Below, one piece after another: positions 12,467 to 23,927 of a stretch of DNA of 64,000 bases. The position numbers and the translations under genes are program-made. How positions within the stretch are numbered: position 1 is the stretch's first letter; the number at the start of each line of letters is the position of its first letter. The stretch lies in the NCBI GenBank assembly GCA_021234155.1, contig JAJEKV010000049.1:4895001-4959000 (forward strand). Reading direction: 5' to 3'. This DNA comes from Isoetes taiwanensis. Its lineage: Eukaryota; Streptophyta; Lycopodiopsida; Isoetales; Isoetaceae. The notes under the pieces were generated by a model that worked only from the letters and a program-made list of their open reading frames with translations, was not told the origin of the DNA and did no database searches.

Positions 12467-13410
12467 TTATTTTGAGTGAAATTGCCATGCATAAGCAACA
12501 ACATTTCTCCAATATCCTATTAACCAAGACCAATAGGAATGAACAAATTTACGAGTTGAGTCTTCTCTTGACTTGTTCCATTTGAGGACAAGTTCTCCTT
12601 CCTTGAATATTCCTTGTATCTTGTGAGCTGCCTTGAATGCAACTAGGTTCTTGGCTTTCCTCAACAGTTGACATTTTCAAACTCCATTTTGTACTCATCT
12701 AGGTGCAGCAAGACATCCAATCTCTCCTGCAAAGCATATTCAAAAGGTAAACATAATTTATGATCTAACCTTAGGGATGACAACACGAGCTCAATTGGTA
12801 ACACAACCTCAATGCTATAAACCAAGTTAATTGGTGTATGATTGGTGGCTACCTTGATCGTGACCCTATAAACCTAAACGGCCAAATTGAGATGCCAATC
12901 TTTCTTGTTTACCTCAAATGTTTTCTGTAAAATACTCTTCAAAACTTTATTTGTAGCCTCAACTTGTCCATTACCTTGTGGATAGTATAAAAAGCTCCTA
13001 GTATGTTTGACTTTGAAAATGTCAACAGATTGAAAATAACTTCATTCACAAAAGGTGTACCTCTATTAGAATGCAACTTAAAAGGAATACCAAACTTGGC
13101 ACCCACATGCTCATGCTCATGTAAGAACCGTGTTGTTATGGTAGCATTGGCTTGTCTCAAAGGTATAGATTCTGCCCATTTGTAAAGTACTCTGTGGCCA
13201 CAATGATATGCTGGTGTTGATCAGTAGAAGGAGGGTTAATGGGACCAATATAATCAAGTCCCCATATGTGAAATGGCCCTGGAGAGGCAATGGGATTCAA
13301 GGTAGCTGGAAGAAGAATCCTCTTGCCAGAGATTTGGCATTGATGGCATGTCTTTATGATATCATAGCAATATTTGAAAAGAACAGGCCAATAGTAACCT
13401 TACCTTAGAA
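12467..13410 (-). pseudogene. gypsy integrase remnant (unit 2)
   Basis: The unit 2 copy of the integrase remnant. It retains 17 bp near 13028 that unit 1 lacks. The second catalytic Asp codon of the DRG motif reads Asn here (HSNRGTPF), a G-to-A-type change relative to unit 1. It is non-functional. Confidence 0.75.
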
Positions 13411-13549
13411 TCTTCTTAGTGTGGTGTCCCCAGGAAAGTGACCTCAACAAATGCCTTTGTGCATTTCTCTTATGATCATGAAAGCCTCCTCTTCATCGAT
13501 ATTCTTGAACTTACTTATCCTTGTATATGAGATTCTTATATTTTTTAAC

Positions 13550-14114
13550 CTCTATAATAACGTTTTTTTCTGAACTTTCTTAAAAGTTGCATGACAAAAC
13601 AACTACGATATCTTTATATTTCAGCTTAATAGTTTCTAACAACAGCATACGCTTCTGATTTAGTTGTTGACATGCTATGTCTTGCAACTTGTATCAAAAA
13701 AGTGCATTTTAGCAGTAGAAAATATGTCCAATAAAACAATGCAAAGAATGTGCTTTCTTTTTTTCTTTTTCCTTTTTTTTTTTGCTATACAAAATCATAA
13801 AAATCCTTTAAAAAATGCGCGGATTTTTTATAGATGCACTATAAAAATAAAAAATGAGTTTTTAAAAACATTGTATTTAGATTTAAAAAATCACAATCTA
13901 AGGATTTTAAAGTTTTAAAGATTTTTTACATCTTTTATATCACATTTTTAAGAATTCTTTCCAAAACTTTTAAAAATCTTCAAAAAATCTTAGAATACGT
14001 TTTTTAAACGTACGGATTTTGACGTACTTAACAACATTGACCCACACATCTTAGCAGAACTCCATCTCTATTGACCTTGCACAAGACATCATCTATCAGC
14101 TTGAATTGCCTACA
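13550..14114. other. AT-rich spacer inside gypsy (unit 2)
   Basis: The unit 2 copy of the spacer at 5040-5618. It carries no gene; the plus-strand ORF at 13664-13918 is an AT-rich chance frame. Confidence 0.4.
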
Positions 14115-15505
14115 TTTTTCAGACCTGGATTCTTAACTTGATGCAACTCTTTTATAGAAATATCAAATCTTTATAACTTACAAGCCCACCTTTGGATCTT
14201 TGGCTTGTTGGTTGCTTTATCAAATATCAAACCCATTGGGTTTTGCTTCATGTAGACTTGGACCTGGCTCTTCAAAAGCAAATGTCCTTGCTTATGGATA
14301 AGGAACATGAGTTCAGCAGCACTTGTCTCCATTCGAATGTATCTTTCCTCAATTGAAGTCCATTGTTTGCTTGCAAACAATATGGTATGCATGTCCTGTG
14401 AAATAGCTAAGCCTATGCGTTTTTAGACAGTTATGAATACCTCAAATGGCTTGTCTAGATCTGGTTTTTCAAGAGAGTAGCTTCACATATTGAAGTGATA
14501 CGGAAATCAAAGGCTTCTTGGCATTCTGATGACCATGAAATAGGTATATACTTGTTCCCAGATTTGGAAAACTTGCCTACTCTTGTGAGCTTGGAGATAG
14601 GGCTTACAATGTGAGCAAAGTTAGAAATGTACATTCTAAAAAAGCTAATCATGCCAATGAAGCTCTTGACTTGTTTCAAATTCTTGAGGGCTCTTGCCAA
14701 GAATGAGTATATATCGTTATCTACTACCGCATACAAAATCTCTTCCAAAAATGGCAAGGGGTAGCAACCTTTGATGGTGGTCTTATTGAGGTCTCGATAA
14801 TCTATCAAATCCTCAAAGCACCACTTTAAAGCACCACTTTTTTTCTCTACTAGCGCAATGCAAGACATGCATTCTGGATCTATTATCTCAATAATAACAC
14901 CTGCATCCAACATCTTATGCAACTCATCCTTGATTAGTTCCATTAGTGAGGCATTAATCCTTCCTAGCTTTCGAAAAACAGGTCTACAACCTTCTTTAAT
15001 ATTAAACTCAATTGACATACCTCTTCTTTGATGCCAATAAGTTCTGAGTAGTCCCATGCAAATACACTCTTCTTTCCTCAAAAAAACCTTGTTACCTCTT
15101 CCTTATCTTGAGTATCAAACAAGTCCCCAACAAATAATATTTTTTGCATCCCATTTTTTGTAATAGTGATCTCCTGAGTCTGATCTTCTTCTATTGTACT
15201 TATAACCAGAATACGATAAAATTCTCTGGCCTCATCCTCCTCAAGATCATCTTCTGAAATAGCTCCCTCAGATAGGTGTGAGATTAGAGGTGACCCTGCA
15301 CAAAGCATCAGGCCTCCTGATTTTGTTCCCTTGGGATGTGAGTAATTTATGTAGTAAAACTTGCAAGTATACCCTTAGAGCCTCCATGTTAGCATTCCTA
15401 GCCTGATATTCACTGCAAGCCTGCCTATACACTATTGCGAGTAAATACCCATGGCCTTGGCTTCTTGAAGACCTGCAATTAAAGCCTTGTATTCTGCCAT
15501 GTTAG
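14115..15505 (-). pseudogene. gypsy aRNH-RT-RNase H remnant (unit 2, deleted)
   Basis: The unit 2 copy of the pol remnant. The segment from within the RT palm (including the catalytic box) to the thumb is deleted, about 376 bp. The deletion joins the two sides with a short filler (ctcttgcc) near 14689-14697 and happens to leave a 208-codon open frame at 14455-15081, so that ORF is a deletion product and not a conserved gene. A 15-bp duplication (gcaccactttaaagc region) lies at about 14815-14840. Confidence 0.8.
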
Positions 15506-15689
15506 AGGTGATCTAAGGGTAAATCCTCCCCACTTAGCCAAATTTTTGTTAAACAGATCTTTTAATATAGCAGCAGATGATGCAACATTCAAATGTTCGG
15601 AGATACCTCTATCAGACCATAAAAAACCTTCATTACCTTGCTTGAGAGGTGGTGCACACTCCATAACCAAAGGAAATATGTCACATCAT

Positions 15690-16169
15690 ATTGGTTCTAC
15701 ATCTGCCAACTGTAAGATCCCAAAGATTCTTCCACTAATAACTCTTTGATGGTAAGAAACCAAGAAGAGAGTAGGGATTGACATTTGGCTTTTCTGGCAT
15801 CACTTAGATAGGTGCTGAATCTTTCTAAGTATTGGCTCACACTCTCACCTGTATGAATAGAAAAGATTGCAACTCATTAACAAGGTCTTAAGAAGCAGCC
15901 AATTTACAAAATCTATCTAGGAACTTCTTGACAAGATCATCCCATATGCTGATCTCCATAAGCTTTTTATGGTTCAGCCCAGCTCCAGCCTCATCTTCCT
16001 CTTTGAAGCATTTCTCAAATTCTGACGTCGTGCAGCCTTTGTTAAAGCCATAATTCCTGTAATATTCTTCAAATGCTCTCAAAAAGTTCTTAGCATTTAT
16101 GCTTGAGGCAAATGTAGGCAATAGAACTAGAATATTCAATTCAAATTGATATGGCATGCTTTGAAGCAA
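15690..16169 (-). pseudogene. gypsy GAG remnant (unit 2)
   Basis: The unit 2 copy of the GAG remnant with the same 93-codon open stretch (15888-16169). Zinc knuckles and protease are missing as in unit 1, so that deletion predates the tandem duplication. Confidence 0.65.
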
Positions 16170-16891
16170 AACAGCTTTTGGAAACAGGTTTATACAGTAT
16201 TAACAAGAACCGTTGTTACTATCCCAACAGGAGTTATCTTCGCATTGGAGAAAGATATCAGCCAAGAGAGTTATCTTCGCATCCAAGATGTCCCGTGGAT
16301 GAGTAAATCAGCCACCTCCCACTTGGGTTGGCCCAAACAACTACCTCCCACACCGTGGATCCCAGATCTCCCACGCTGGTTGTCAAATCGCTATTCCAAG
16401 CTGATGCTACAGCACCCCAAATGGTCAAGGCTTCACCGCAGTTCATCGGATCAATACCCAATCATTCAAAGAGGACTAATTGCGAACCCAAAAGCCCCAG
16501 AACTAATCAACTGCCGCTGCAATAGATTAGTACTGCAAAACTGAGCTCTCTGGTCCAAGAACCCAGTCCCACAAAGATAATGCAATTCTGATTTTGCTCT
16601 TTTGCAAGACCCACAAGCATTATGTATCCTCTCTAATTCGTCCTATCCCTTATATAATTGGAACTAGGACTGCCACACCAGTATTACTGATACAAATTTG
16701 ACCCTTAAGGGCCTCATTTCGGCTCTAATCAGAGCCCCAAAGCTTGAGTTGCATGGCTGCCATGGCTGCCTCATATCAGCCCCATAACAGGCCTTCCAAA
16801 TCGAGTTCTTCATGGGATTTTCCCATTGGTTGAACTCCAATTAATAGGCTTATGCCACATGGCCTCTTTTAAGATTTAATTTAATGTCAAC
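16170..16891. other. gypsy 5' region without gene (unit 2)
   Basis: The unit 2 copy of 8036-8758, nearly identical. The 132-codon plus-strand ORF at 16146-16544 exists only because small indels extend a chance frame, so it is not annotated as a gene. Confidence 0.4.
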
Positions 16892-16894
16892 TTA

Positions 16895-17544
16895 GGGTGA
16901 AATCACACTATAGCCCGCCCAGGATTGAGTTTTTTATATCTTGGACAGGGGATGAAGATGCCCAAGATAGCGGTATCAGACTTGCGCCCAAAAATGACAT
17001 GCCACGTCAAAAAATTTTATACATGAAAACCCTAAATCGACATGCCCTAAATCGACATGAAGAACCCTAAATCGACATGAAGAACCCTAAATCGACATGC
17101 ATGGCTCGATTCTGTTCTAGGTTTTTTTTTTCTAGATTCGATTTAGATTACGTTTCTCTATTTTTGGGCTGCGTTAGCTCGATCTTTAGGTTCAGATCAA
17201 TCGGTTTTTCTTGTCCATGCATCATTGCAGTGTTTTTCACAAATCCGGCTTCATTCTTAGCGAATCCCTTGATGAATCTTTCTAAACCCGAAAGTACACT
17301 GTTGAAGCGGTAAGAACCCTAATCTTTCTTCTTCGATATTTTCTCGCAAAGCGTGGCCCCGGCGTGGCGGTGCCCAAGATCTTGGTGGGGATAACCCCGC
17401 CCGGGAATCCGCACCCGCCGGGGAAATCTTGCGTCTCGGGCACCCTGAGTGTGATAGAGGGGGCGCCCAGGAATTTGAAACGCAAGAATTTTATTGGCGG
17501 ATGAAAATTTCAGATCCTGGGCGGGCACAAGTGTGATTTCACCC
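16895..17544. mobile_element. Harbinger/Tourist-like MITE, complete (650 bp)
   Basis: A non-coding element with imperfect terminal inverted repeats of about 31 bp (28 matches). The left end is GGGTGAAATCACACTATAG and the right end is the inverse of GGGTGAAATCACACTTGTG; both continue into CCCGCCCAGGAT. A 3-bp duplication TTA flanks it (16892-16894 and 17545-17547). TTA duplications and G-rich termini are typical of PIF/Harbinger elements. Inside are four tandem copies of a ccctaaatcgacatg unit (about 17030-17098) and a GC-rich right third that differs strongly from unit 1. Confidence 0.78.
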
Positions 17545-17734
17545 TTATCATACCAAACATTTGCCACTACATATTAATGCAAAACACCCATTATACTACC
17601 AACAACCATTGGTATCAACCCCCTTGCCTCCATAACTAATATTACTACGTAATATTAATGCCCCTAGTGCCAATATTGGTCCCTAACAATCTTTGTCCCT
17701 TATTTCGCATTCCGTCACCATAGACTAATTACAA

Positions 17735-17945
17735 TCAACATGGCCCATTAATTACAACTATCTTTAAGACAATCGGTGTACTTTGTGGACTAACCACATT
17801 AGCGGTATCCAGTATACCCTTCTTCAGCTGACTTACATGGAACACATGATGGATTCCAACTTCTTGCGATAAGTTCAACTCGTATGTTGTTTCCTCGATC
17901 CGTTTAGTGATCCTAAAAGATCCAGCATACCGCAGAGTAAGTTTG
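17735..17945 (-). pseudogene. gypsy 2 integrase C-terminus (left of MULE)
   Basis: The end of a Ty3/gypsy integrase. The minus strand encodes KLTLRYAGSFRITKRIEE followed by GIHHVFHVSQLKKG, the usual integrase C-terminal block (KL..RY.GPF..; H.VFHVS.LKK), and a TGA at 17735-17737. The upstream half of the protein continues on the far side of the MULE (24398 onward). Joining the two across one copy of the 11-bp duplication restores the frame. No clear chromodomain follows. The stretch 17548-17734 is probably the 3' UTR or LTR edge of this element. Confidence 0.8.
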
Positions 17946-17996
17946 GGTACTCGCCCGGGTAAAATATTGGCTCCCTAACCAAACATTCAAAACCAT

Positions 17997-18202
17997 GCGT
18001 ATATCGAGTTCGATATACGGCGTATATCGAGTTCGATATAATATCGAGTTCGATATACGTATATCCGGCAGGGTGCCGGAAAATGGCGTATAAAAAAAGC
18101 GTAAAAATCTGGTATATAGTAGTATATCGAGTTAGATATACTATAGTATATCGAACTCGATATACTATAGTATATCTAACTCGATATACTACTATATATC
18201 AG
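17997..18202. repeat. Left subterminal palindrome array
   Basis: Six copies of a 20-bp interrupted palindrome, GTATATCGAGTTCGATATAC (9-bp arms, 2-bp centre) and variants such as GTATATCTAACTCGATATAC. They are grouped as three at about 17998-18052 and three at about 18118-18195, separated by a gtgccgg/aaaatggcg segment. Two diverged copies with TG/CA changes lie further in (about 18503-18522 and 18575-18594). They sit directly inside the left terminal repeat, so they may be transposase-binding subterminal repeats. Confidence 0.85.
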
Positions 18203-18282
18203 ATTTTTTTGTTCGGGTTCTTTCAAAACGATTTCTCGGCGCGTTTTTGGAGAGAATTTCAAAAGCCATAGGCGATCGGATC

Positions 18283-21259
18283 ATGGAAGAAGCACCAGGT
18301 TAGTTAGAGTATTCGCATCAAATTCCTCAAAGATTTCTTTACTTTTACATCTCGTTCTTGTATGAGCTCTTCAACCGTTTATTTTCATGCCTTTGATGTG
18401 ATCGTTTAGGATCTAAAATTCAATTGATGTGATCGTTTAAGAGAGGTGGGAACTAGAATTAGGATCTAAAATTCAAGGAGATTGGCTTTGTTTTTGGAAA
18501 ACGTATATTGAGTGCGATATACTCACTATATTCGTATTTTGATTTTGTTATGTGAATATTAAATGTAAGATTAGCGTATATTGAGTTCAATATACGTCTT
18601 CCACATGTCTACAATGGTGCAACATGACTTACACATGTCGCTTTATGTTGCAACATGACTTACACATGTTAGCACATGCCGTGCACATGAGGTGACATCT
18701 ATGATATTGCGTGAGCATGTGAGGGAACATAAGTTGACATGTCAATGGTTAGATAGGACATGCCAGCATGATGTTTTTTATGTTGCAACATGACTTACAA
18801 GCGTGAGCACATGCGTGCACATGAAGTGACATCCTTAGGAGGACGTCATAATGATCATTATGATAATTGATGATGTGGCATGTTAAAAAGGCATATATTT
18901 TGATGGCGTGACATGTTAGTATTAGTAGTTTTTCAGTTGTAATGTTGATGTGATATGCTTTACACTCTTTTCTTTTGTGGATTATAATGTTATTTAGATG
19001 CTCCTACTTAGCATAGGTTAATGTTTTGTATCTTGATCAAATAATGAGATATTGATTTGAGGGCGAGGAGATGATGGACTCGGATCATTGAGCACTTGTT
19101 TGGTGGAATCCATTGACGAAGTTTCCTACTAAGGCTTTGAGCTTCCGCAGAGGATCGGGCCGCAATCGGGTTGGGGACATCATATGGAGGTCGGTGCCTT
19201 CCTCTTTAGTCTTAATTGATTTTTTTATATACATTTTTAATTGGCTAAGTGTTGTTTTCAATAATTAAAGCATTTATATTACATTGCATGAAATTTATAT
19301 GTACTTTCATTAGAAGTTTATTTATTTCGCTTGTTATGGGATTTGGGTAGGGGGGTTATAGTATTCTTTGTTGTCTAGGAGGAGAGTAGGGGGTGGTTGA
19401 TTCTTGTAGAAGTTTTATGGATTGAGCCGGGCCGTGTGGGTTCTCACGGCTTCGGGTATGAGGATTACCATGTTCATGGTGTGCATCCATGATGGTTGCA
19501 CACATCTAAGCGCTTGAGGAGGCGTGAGAGTATATCCTTGGCTTGGGTTATAGTATACCGCGGAACTCGGCTGAGCCCACCATAGAGCTCATCACCCGGA
19601 GGAGACATGGCCTAGAGCTTCCATGGGTCGTCCCGTGACCTGTCTGTTGTTAGGGCACTGCGTCGGGCCGAGACTATGGCGGGGAGAGGGCCGGCGTCGG
19701 ATCATGGAAGAAGCACTTGCGATAGTTAGATGCATCATCACGATCGGGGATGCCACCTTAGTTTCTAGTCTAGGCCATAGAGCTACCACCACCTTGTCTC
19801 GGAGGAGTTGTTGCAAGCCTTTCCGGATGGTCTTGATGCCTAGATGGCCCGGTGGTGGCTCGAGGGATCTAAGAGGGAGACTACTAGACCTCTTAGACCC
19901 GATGAGAGGCCCAACTAGAATTAGAGTCTAAAATTCCGGGGAGGGTTTGAGCCGAGGAGAGGTGGTTTGGAGACGTTTGAGGAGCGTATGACTCAGGATG
20001 CTATCCTAGTCGAGCGGAGACTTGTGGTTTGTTCACGAGTTGAGAGGACGGCAGCCAGCAGACACATGTGGGTGGATCCCGGTCGCGAGATGCATAGAGG
20101 CAGGTACACCATGGTGCAAGAGGACATTCCACATGTGATATGTTGTTCACATGACACCTCCTCCACTAGAGACACTTAGAGAGGGACACGCGCCTTCCGA
20201 TAGACTTCGAGATCTTGTGAGGGGTCATCGGGTCTTTAGTGACATCTTGCACCGAGATGGGACCGGGGGCTTCGGTATGTTTTTTATCACACCATTTCCA
20301 CCACATGAGGATGCACTGGGCGAGACGCATGGATTAGAGAGGGCCGAGGTTACTTCATAATTTTGGGATTATGATAAGTATGGGAGGCATGATATCTGGG
20401 CATGTCTTTTGCACGTGCCACTTAGTGGATGGGGCGATGTAATGAGAAGGAGGGATGTGCTTTATCCCCTTGATATTGTGATGCCATGAGCTTGAGCTGC
20501 AGCTTGCATTCTTTGAGGAGGTGTTTATCTTTGCCATGGACTATAGGGTTGACATTCAGCTGAGGCGTTTGGTGGATGATGGATGGTGTGTATGTGCATG
20601 TGAGATTGCACGAGTTTCCAAAGATCGCCCATCGGGGTTGACCATCACCTACTAGATCGATGTGAGCTCCCCTCCCACGGGGAGCGGATACCACGAGCTA
20701 GACGTCCATATGGAGGGAGACCTCCTCGTTTAGTCGAGTTGGGGGCGAGCCGATTTTTGCATATGCGATGGAGTGGGAAGATGAGATTGTACGTGTCGAG
20801 CTAGGATAAGTTACACTTGACATGCGTTTTATTTATTGTTTTTATCACTTATCATGTATAGGTAACCTTTTGATTATGGTTTTTCAGAGTCCTTAGGCAT
20901 ATGTTTTCCGTACCAGAGAGACGTAGAGTACTTATCATAGATCCTGTTATCTATGATCGTTGGACCATGCTTCCCGATCATGATAGTGCAGTGCAGCGGG
21001 TTCAACCTTATATACAAAGCACCACATCAGATTGGGAAGGACTTCGAGCCATCATATGGCCTATCATCGTACAGTAAGTATGATTTCATTTGTACATTAC
21101 AATTTGTTTTTGCCATTTCTCACTCGCAACACGTATCTTATTTTTTGCAGCTCTCACTGGGTCGTTCTTCTTCACATACGAGATGACCAGGTCAGGCAGG
21201 CACTTGGCATTCCAGACTCACACCTTGGATGGTTCTACCTTGATATGAGCGTGCACTAG
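18283..21259 (+). CDS. MULE second gene with ULP1-like C-terminal segment (multi-exon, approximate)
   Basis: A putative intron-containing gene; only part of its exon structure can be argued. A short first exon could start at the ATG at 18283 (MEEAP, then GTTAGT donor). Coding-like pieces follow, for example ALVWWNPLTKFPTKALSFRR near 19080-19190. The best-supported part is the last two exons: 20888-21073 (after a ttttcag acceptor; RRVLIIDPVIYDRW) and 21151-21259, joined across a GTAAGT...TTTGCAG intron. The junction gives IIVHSHWVVLLHI, then LGWFYLDMSVH and stop. HW and the YLD aspartate match the His-Asp pair of ULP1 (C48) SUMO-protease-like proteins. The expected Gln and Cys are absent, so the protein is truncated or inactive. 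Function in transposition is unknown. Confidence 0.45.
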
Positions 21260-23654
21260 TTAGTACTATGCCTTGTTACCTTAAGGAAACAAGTATAAGT
21301 AGATGCAACATGACTCACTTCATATCGCAGGAATGCATGTAGTTTAGTATCATACATTAGCTGGTTTGGCTCTGTCATCAATGCAGTGAGCCGCATAAAA
21401 ACATCACTACGCATATCATGATCAGGGATCCTTGGGCAGAGATTGCGTAACCACGCCCGCTTGCAGTGGAACCAACATGAAATTACATTGCAGGCAACTA
21501 GCTCTCCATTATGCCAGCATAGTGGATCCTCTGCTATTACCTCTTCAAGAACAGTACGTTCTACCCCATCCATGTCGATTGTAATGGAGCGAGGCCTAAC
21601 ATTGCCCATTCGTTCAAATACTTTTTGAATGGCTATTTTTAGTGCATAATTTTGGTATTGTGCTCCTGTTTTAATTGTACACAACATGTAGAATACTGGG
21701 TACCCAACTCCACCAGCGACAGGTACAATTGCTGCGTAGAGTGGATATTTCCACATGTTGGTGCCGGCAGTTGAGTCCATTGCCCATCCACTATTGTGGC
21801 TATATCTCACAGCAGCCTCCAGCATTGAATCATCTTGAATGACAAGTATCCATGGCCGTCTTTGAGGATCATGATGTCTTTCACAATACGGCTGATGGTA
21901 AATAACTTTTCCTGCTGCTGCCCAATCACTAATGCTACTCTCCAAGCTTTCCCAATCAGTCCCTAGACTGCCGCCTGTGGAACCCTACATGCAACCACTC
22001 AATATTCAACGCATACAAGAGCTCCACAAGATTTAAAAATAAGATGAATATGGAGTAATGAATTATCAAATACGTACCCTGGATACGATGTTGGTAACCG
22101 AGTCGCCATACATCCTCCTGTGACATGACAAACCGGTAAATAACTCGATCGATGCGTGAGGCATCCTGTTTCATGGTCGGTCCACGCTGCTCACAAAATC
22201 CCAAACCGTCTTGGCCTTGGAAACTGATGTTAATAAACTAGCAGCCTCCTGGAGCAATTGTGGATATACTGGCATAGACCAATCTTCAGCACAGCTGAAG
22301 GGGTCGTGTCCTGAATGTTGAGAGCGTACCAACACAAATGCTCTCTGATCAATGGATGCAGGATCTACTGGTTGTACAGTACGTATTCGAAATGTACAAC
22401 CACGTCTATGGGATCTCCGCACTTGCCTGTCTGTTCTAACTGCACGACGACGAGGATGCCTCCAACGATGACATGCATAATCATCGACAGTCTCCTGAGC
22501 AGTGTTGTTACGTACTTACCATACCTGTACGGTACTGTAAGTATTTTACGTATCATACCTCGTAACGTACCTCTGAGTTTTTAACGTACCGAAAAAAAAA
22601 CCAGTACGTTAAAAAGTGTTGTTACCGTACCTATAAAATACTTGTAAAATACTTACAGTACCTATAAAATACCTATAAAATACGTACCATACCTTTAAAA
22701 TGCTTACCGTACTTGTGTTGAAAACTCCAAAAATTTGAAGCAAAAACATTTCATTTTTCATTCCGTACGTACCGTACCTCCGGTATGGTATGCTAAGTAC
22801 TTGAAAGGTACCGTACCCGTACGGAAACAACACTGCTCCTGAGTTTGTGTTCGTACCCTAGAGTGCGTATGGACTAACCGCACTCTATACTGTGTTTGCA
22901 ACTGGATGACCTGCTCTTCTAATTGATCAATACTCATTCTAGCTCCACATTGGCATGCTGTGAGGCAATCACGAATGTATTGTCTTGGAATGCCATGAAA
23001 TAGAAGTCCTACCTCCCACTCTGCCTCTAGTGTTTCCATGGTTTTATAAAATGAGACATGTGTAGATTCTTCCAAGTGATGATGGGCCACAATAGTGTCC
23101 CACATTTCTATCCATGGAATCCTACGTTGTGGTCCATGGTCGAGCCTATACAAATAGGACCCTACTGCAGGGTCTGTATGAAGTTTAGACATATATGCAT
23201 TCCAACGCTCGACCTTTCGATCAGCAATTGGGGTTGGGGGCCTATTTTTCCTTTGAGGAGTGGAAGGAAAGTTTGGATCACATCTATCAATGTCAGAAGA
23301 CAAGGGATTACTATGATGCATTATGCAATCTCATAAGCTGATATGTTTTAGACGTAATCCATATCCCTTAACTATTCTACTATCTAACCATGCAATAGGG
23401 TCAGGATATCTTGTTGCACACTCTATCAATAGCTCTCGATGGCTTCTAGGAGGATGTTGGATTCCTATTCCACGATCCACAGAATCCTCTCGTAAGGTTG
23501 AGGACCTAGATACATCGTCCCCAATGTCAAGCTCTTCATCGGTTAAGAGCTCCCCTTCTTCAGAAAAACCCTCTATGTCACTAGAGAACTCATCAGAGAT
23601 ATTTGAAAAATCATCATCACTACCACTAGCCTCCGAATCATAGTTGGCCTCCAT
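21256..23654 (-). pseudogene. MULE transposase, interrupted by MITE and frameshift
   Basis: The transposase gene starts at the ATG at 23654 with an acidic N-terminus (DSEASGSDDDFSNISDE), then a DNA-binding-type region at 22844-23321. The hAT MITE interrupts it at 22500-22835; across one CTCCTGAG copy the frame is continuous (TQTQE then TVDDYACHRW). A one-base frame break lies near 22170-22200. A 93-bp GT-AG intron is likely at about 21985-22077. The catalytic part is 21256-21945: first Asp in WAMDSTAGTN, second in SITIDMDGVERTVLEEV, then CWFHCKRAW, the C..H element typical of MULE transposases. The catalytic Glu and a SWIM zinc finger were not identified, so the C-terminus may be incomplete. 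The gene is non-functional as it stands. Confidence 0.75.
22500..22835. mobile_element. hAT-type MITE (336 bp)
   Basis: A non-coding element with inverted ends CAGTGTTGTT and an exact 8-bp duplication CTCCTGAG at 22492-22499 and 22836-22843. An 8-bp duplication plus a CAGTG-type terminus is the hAT signature. The interior is built of short repeats such as gtacggtac and cctataaaatac. It sits in a coding exon of the MULE transposase, so it is younger than the MULE. The ORFs overlapping it on both strands are not genes. Confidence 0.88.
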
Positions 23655-23927
23655 CTACAATCCCTAGTACAATATCAAATATACAATAAATAATTCTTGT
23701 CCTAATATAGTTACAAGAATATTATTCTATTCATACGTACTTATGGCACAAAATCAAAATAGTGACATACGTTTAATACAAAATGAATAGAATTGATACC
23801 GTCGTCTTTGATAGCTACAGGAACAGGAGGAACACTATCTGTAACAAAAGTCGTGGAAGGAAGATCACCAAAGCGTGGACGAGTCGATGCGTCTCACACA
23901 CGAGCTATTGATATTTTATAGAAGTGA

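Larger units (their letters stand above)
9379..17510. repeat. Tandem duplication, unit 2 (about 8.13 kb)
   Basis: This is the second unit of the tandem duplication. It has the same order of gypsy fragments and MITE as unit 1. It differs by a roughly 376-bp deletion at about 14689 (unit 1 about 6180-6565), a 15-bp duplication near 14826, and a 16-17 bp insertion near 12446. Beyond 17510 the sequence continues through the intact right end of the Harbinger-like MITE, which unit 1 has lost at the junction. Unit 2 therefore keeps the original right flank. Confidence 0.93.

Noticed and set aside
14455-15081. Conserved 208-codon gene
   Set aside because: It is an accidental fusion created by the unit 2 deletion in the gypsy RT.
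16146-16544. 132-codon plus-strand gene
   Set aside because: Opposite strand to GAG, no domain, and the shorter unit 1 version shows that the length depends on small indels.
22609-22833. Small ORFs rich in Tyr and Val
   Set aside because: They lie in the repetitive interior of the hAT MITE.
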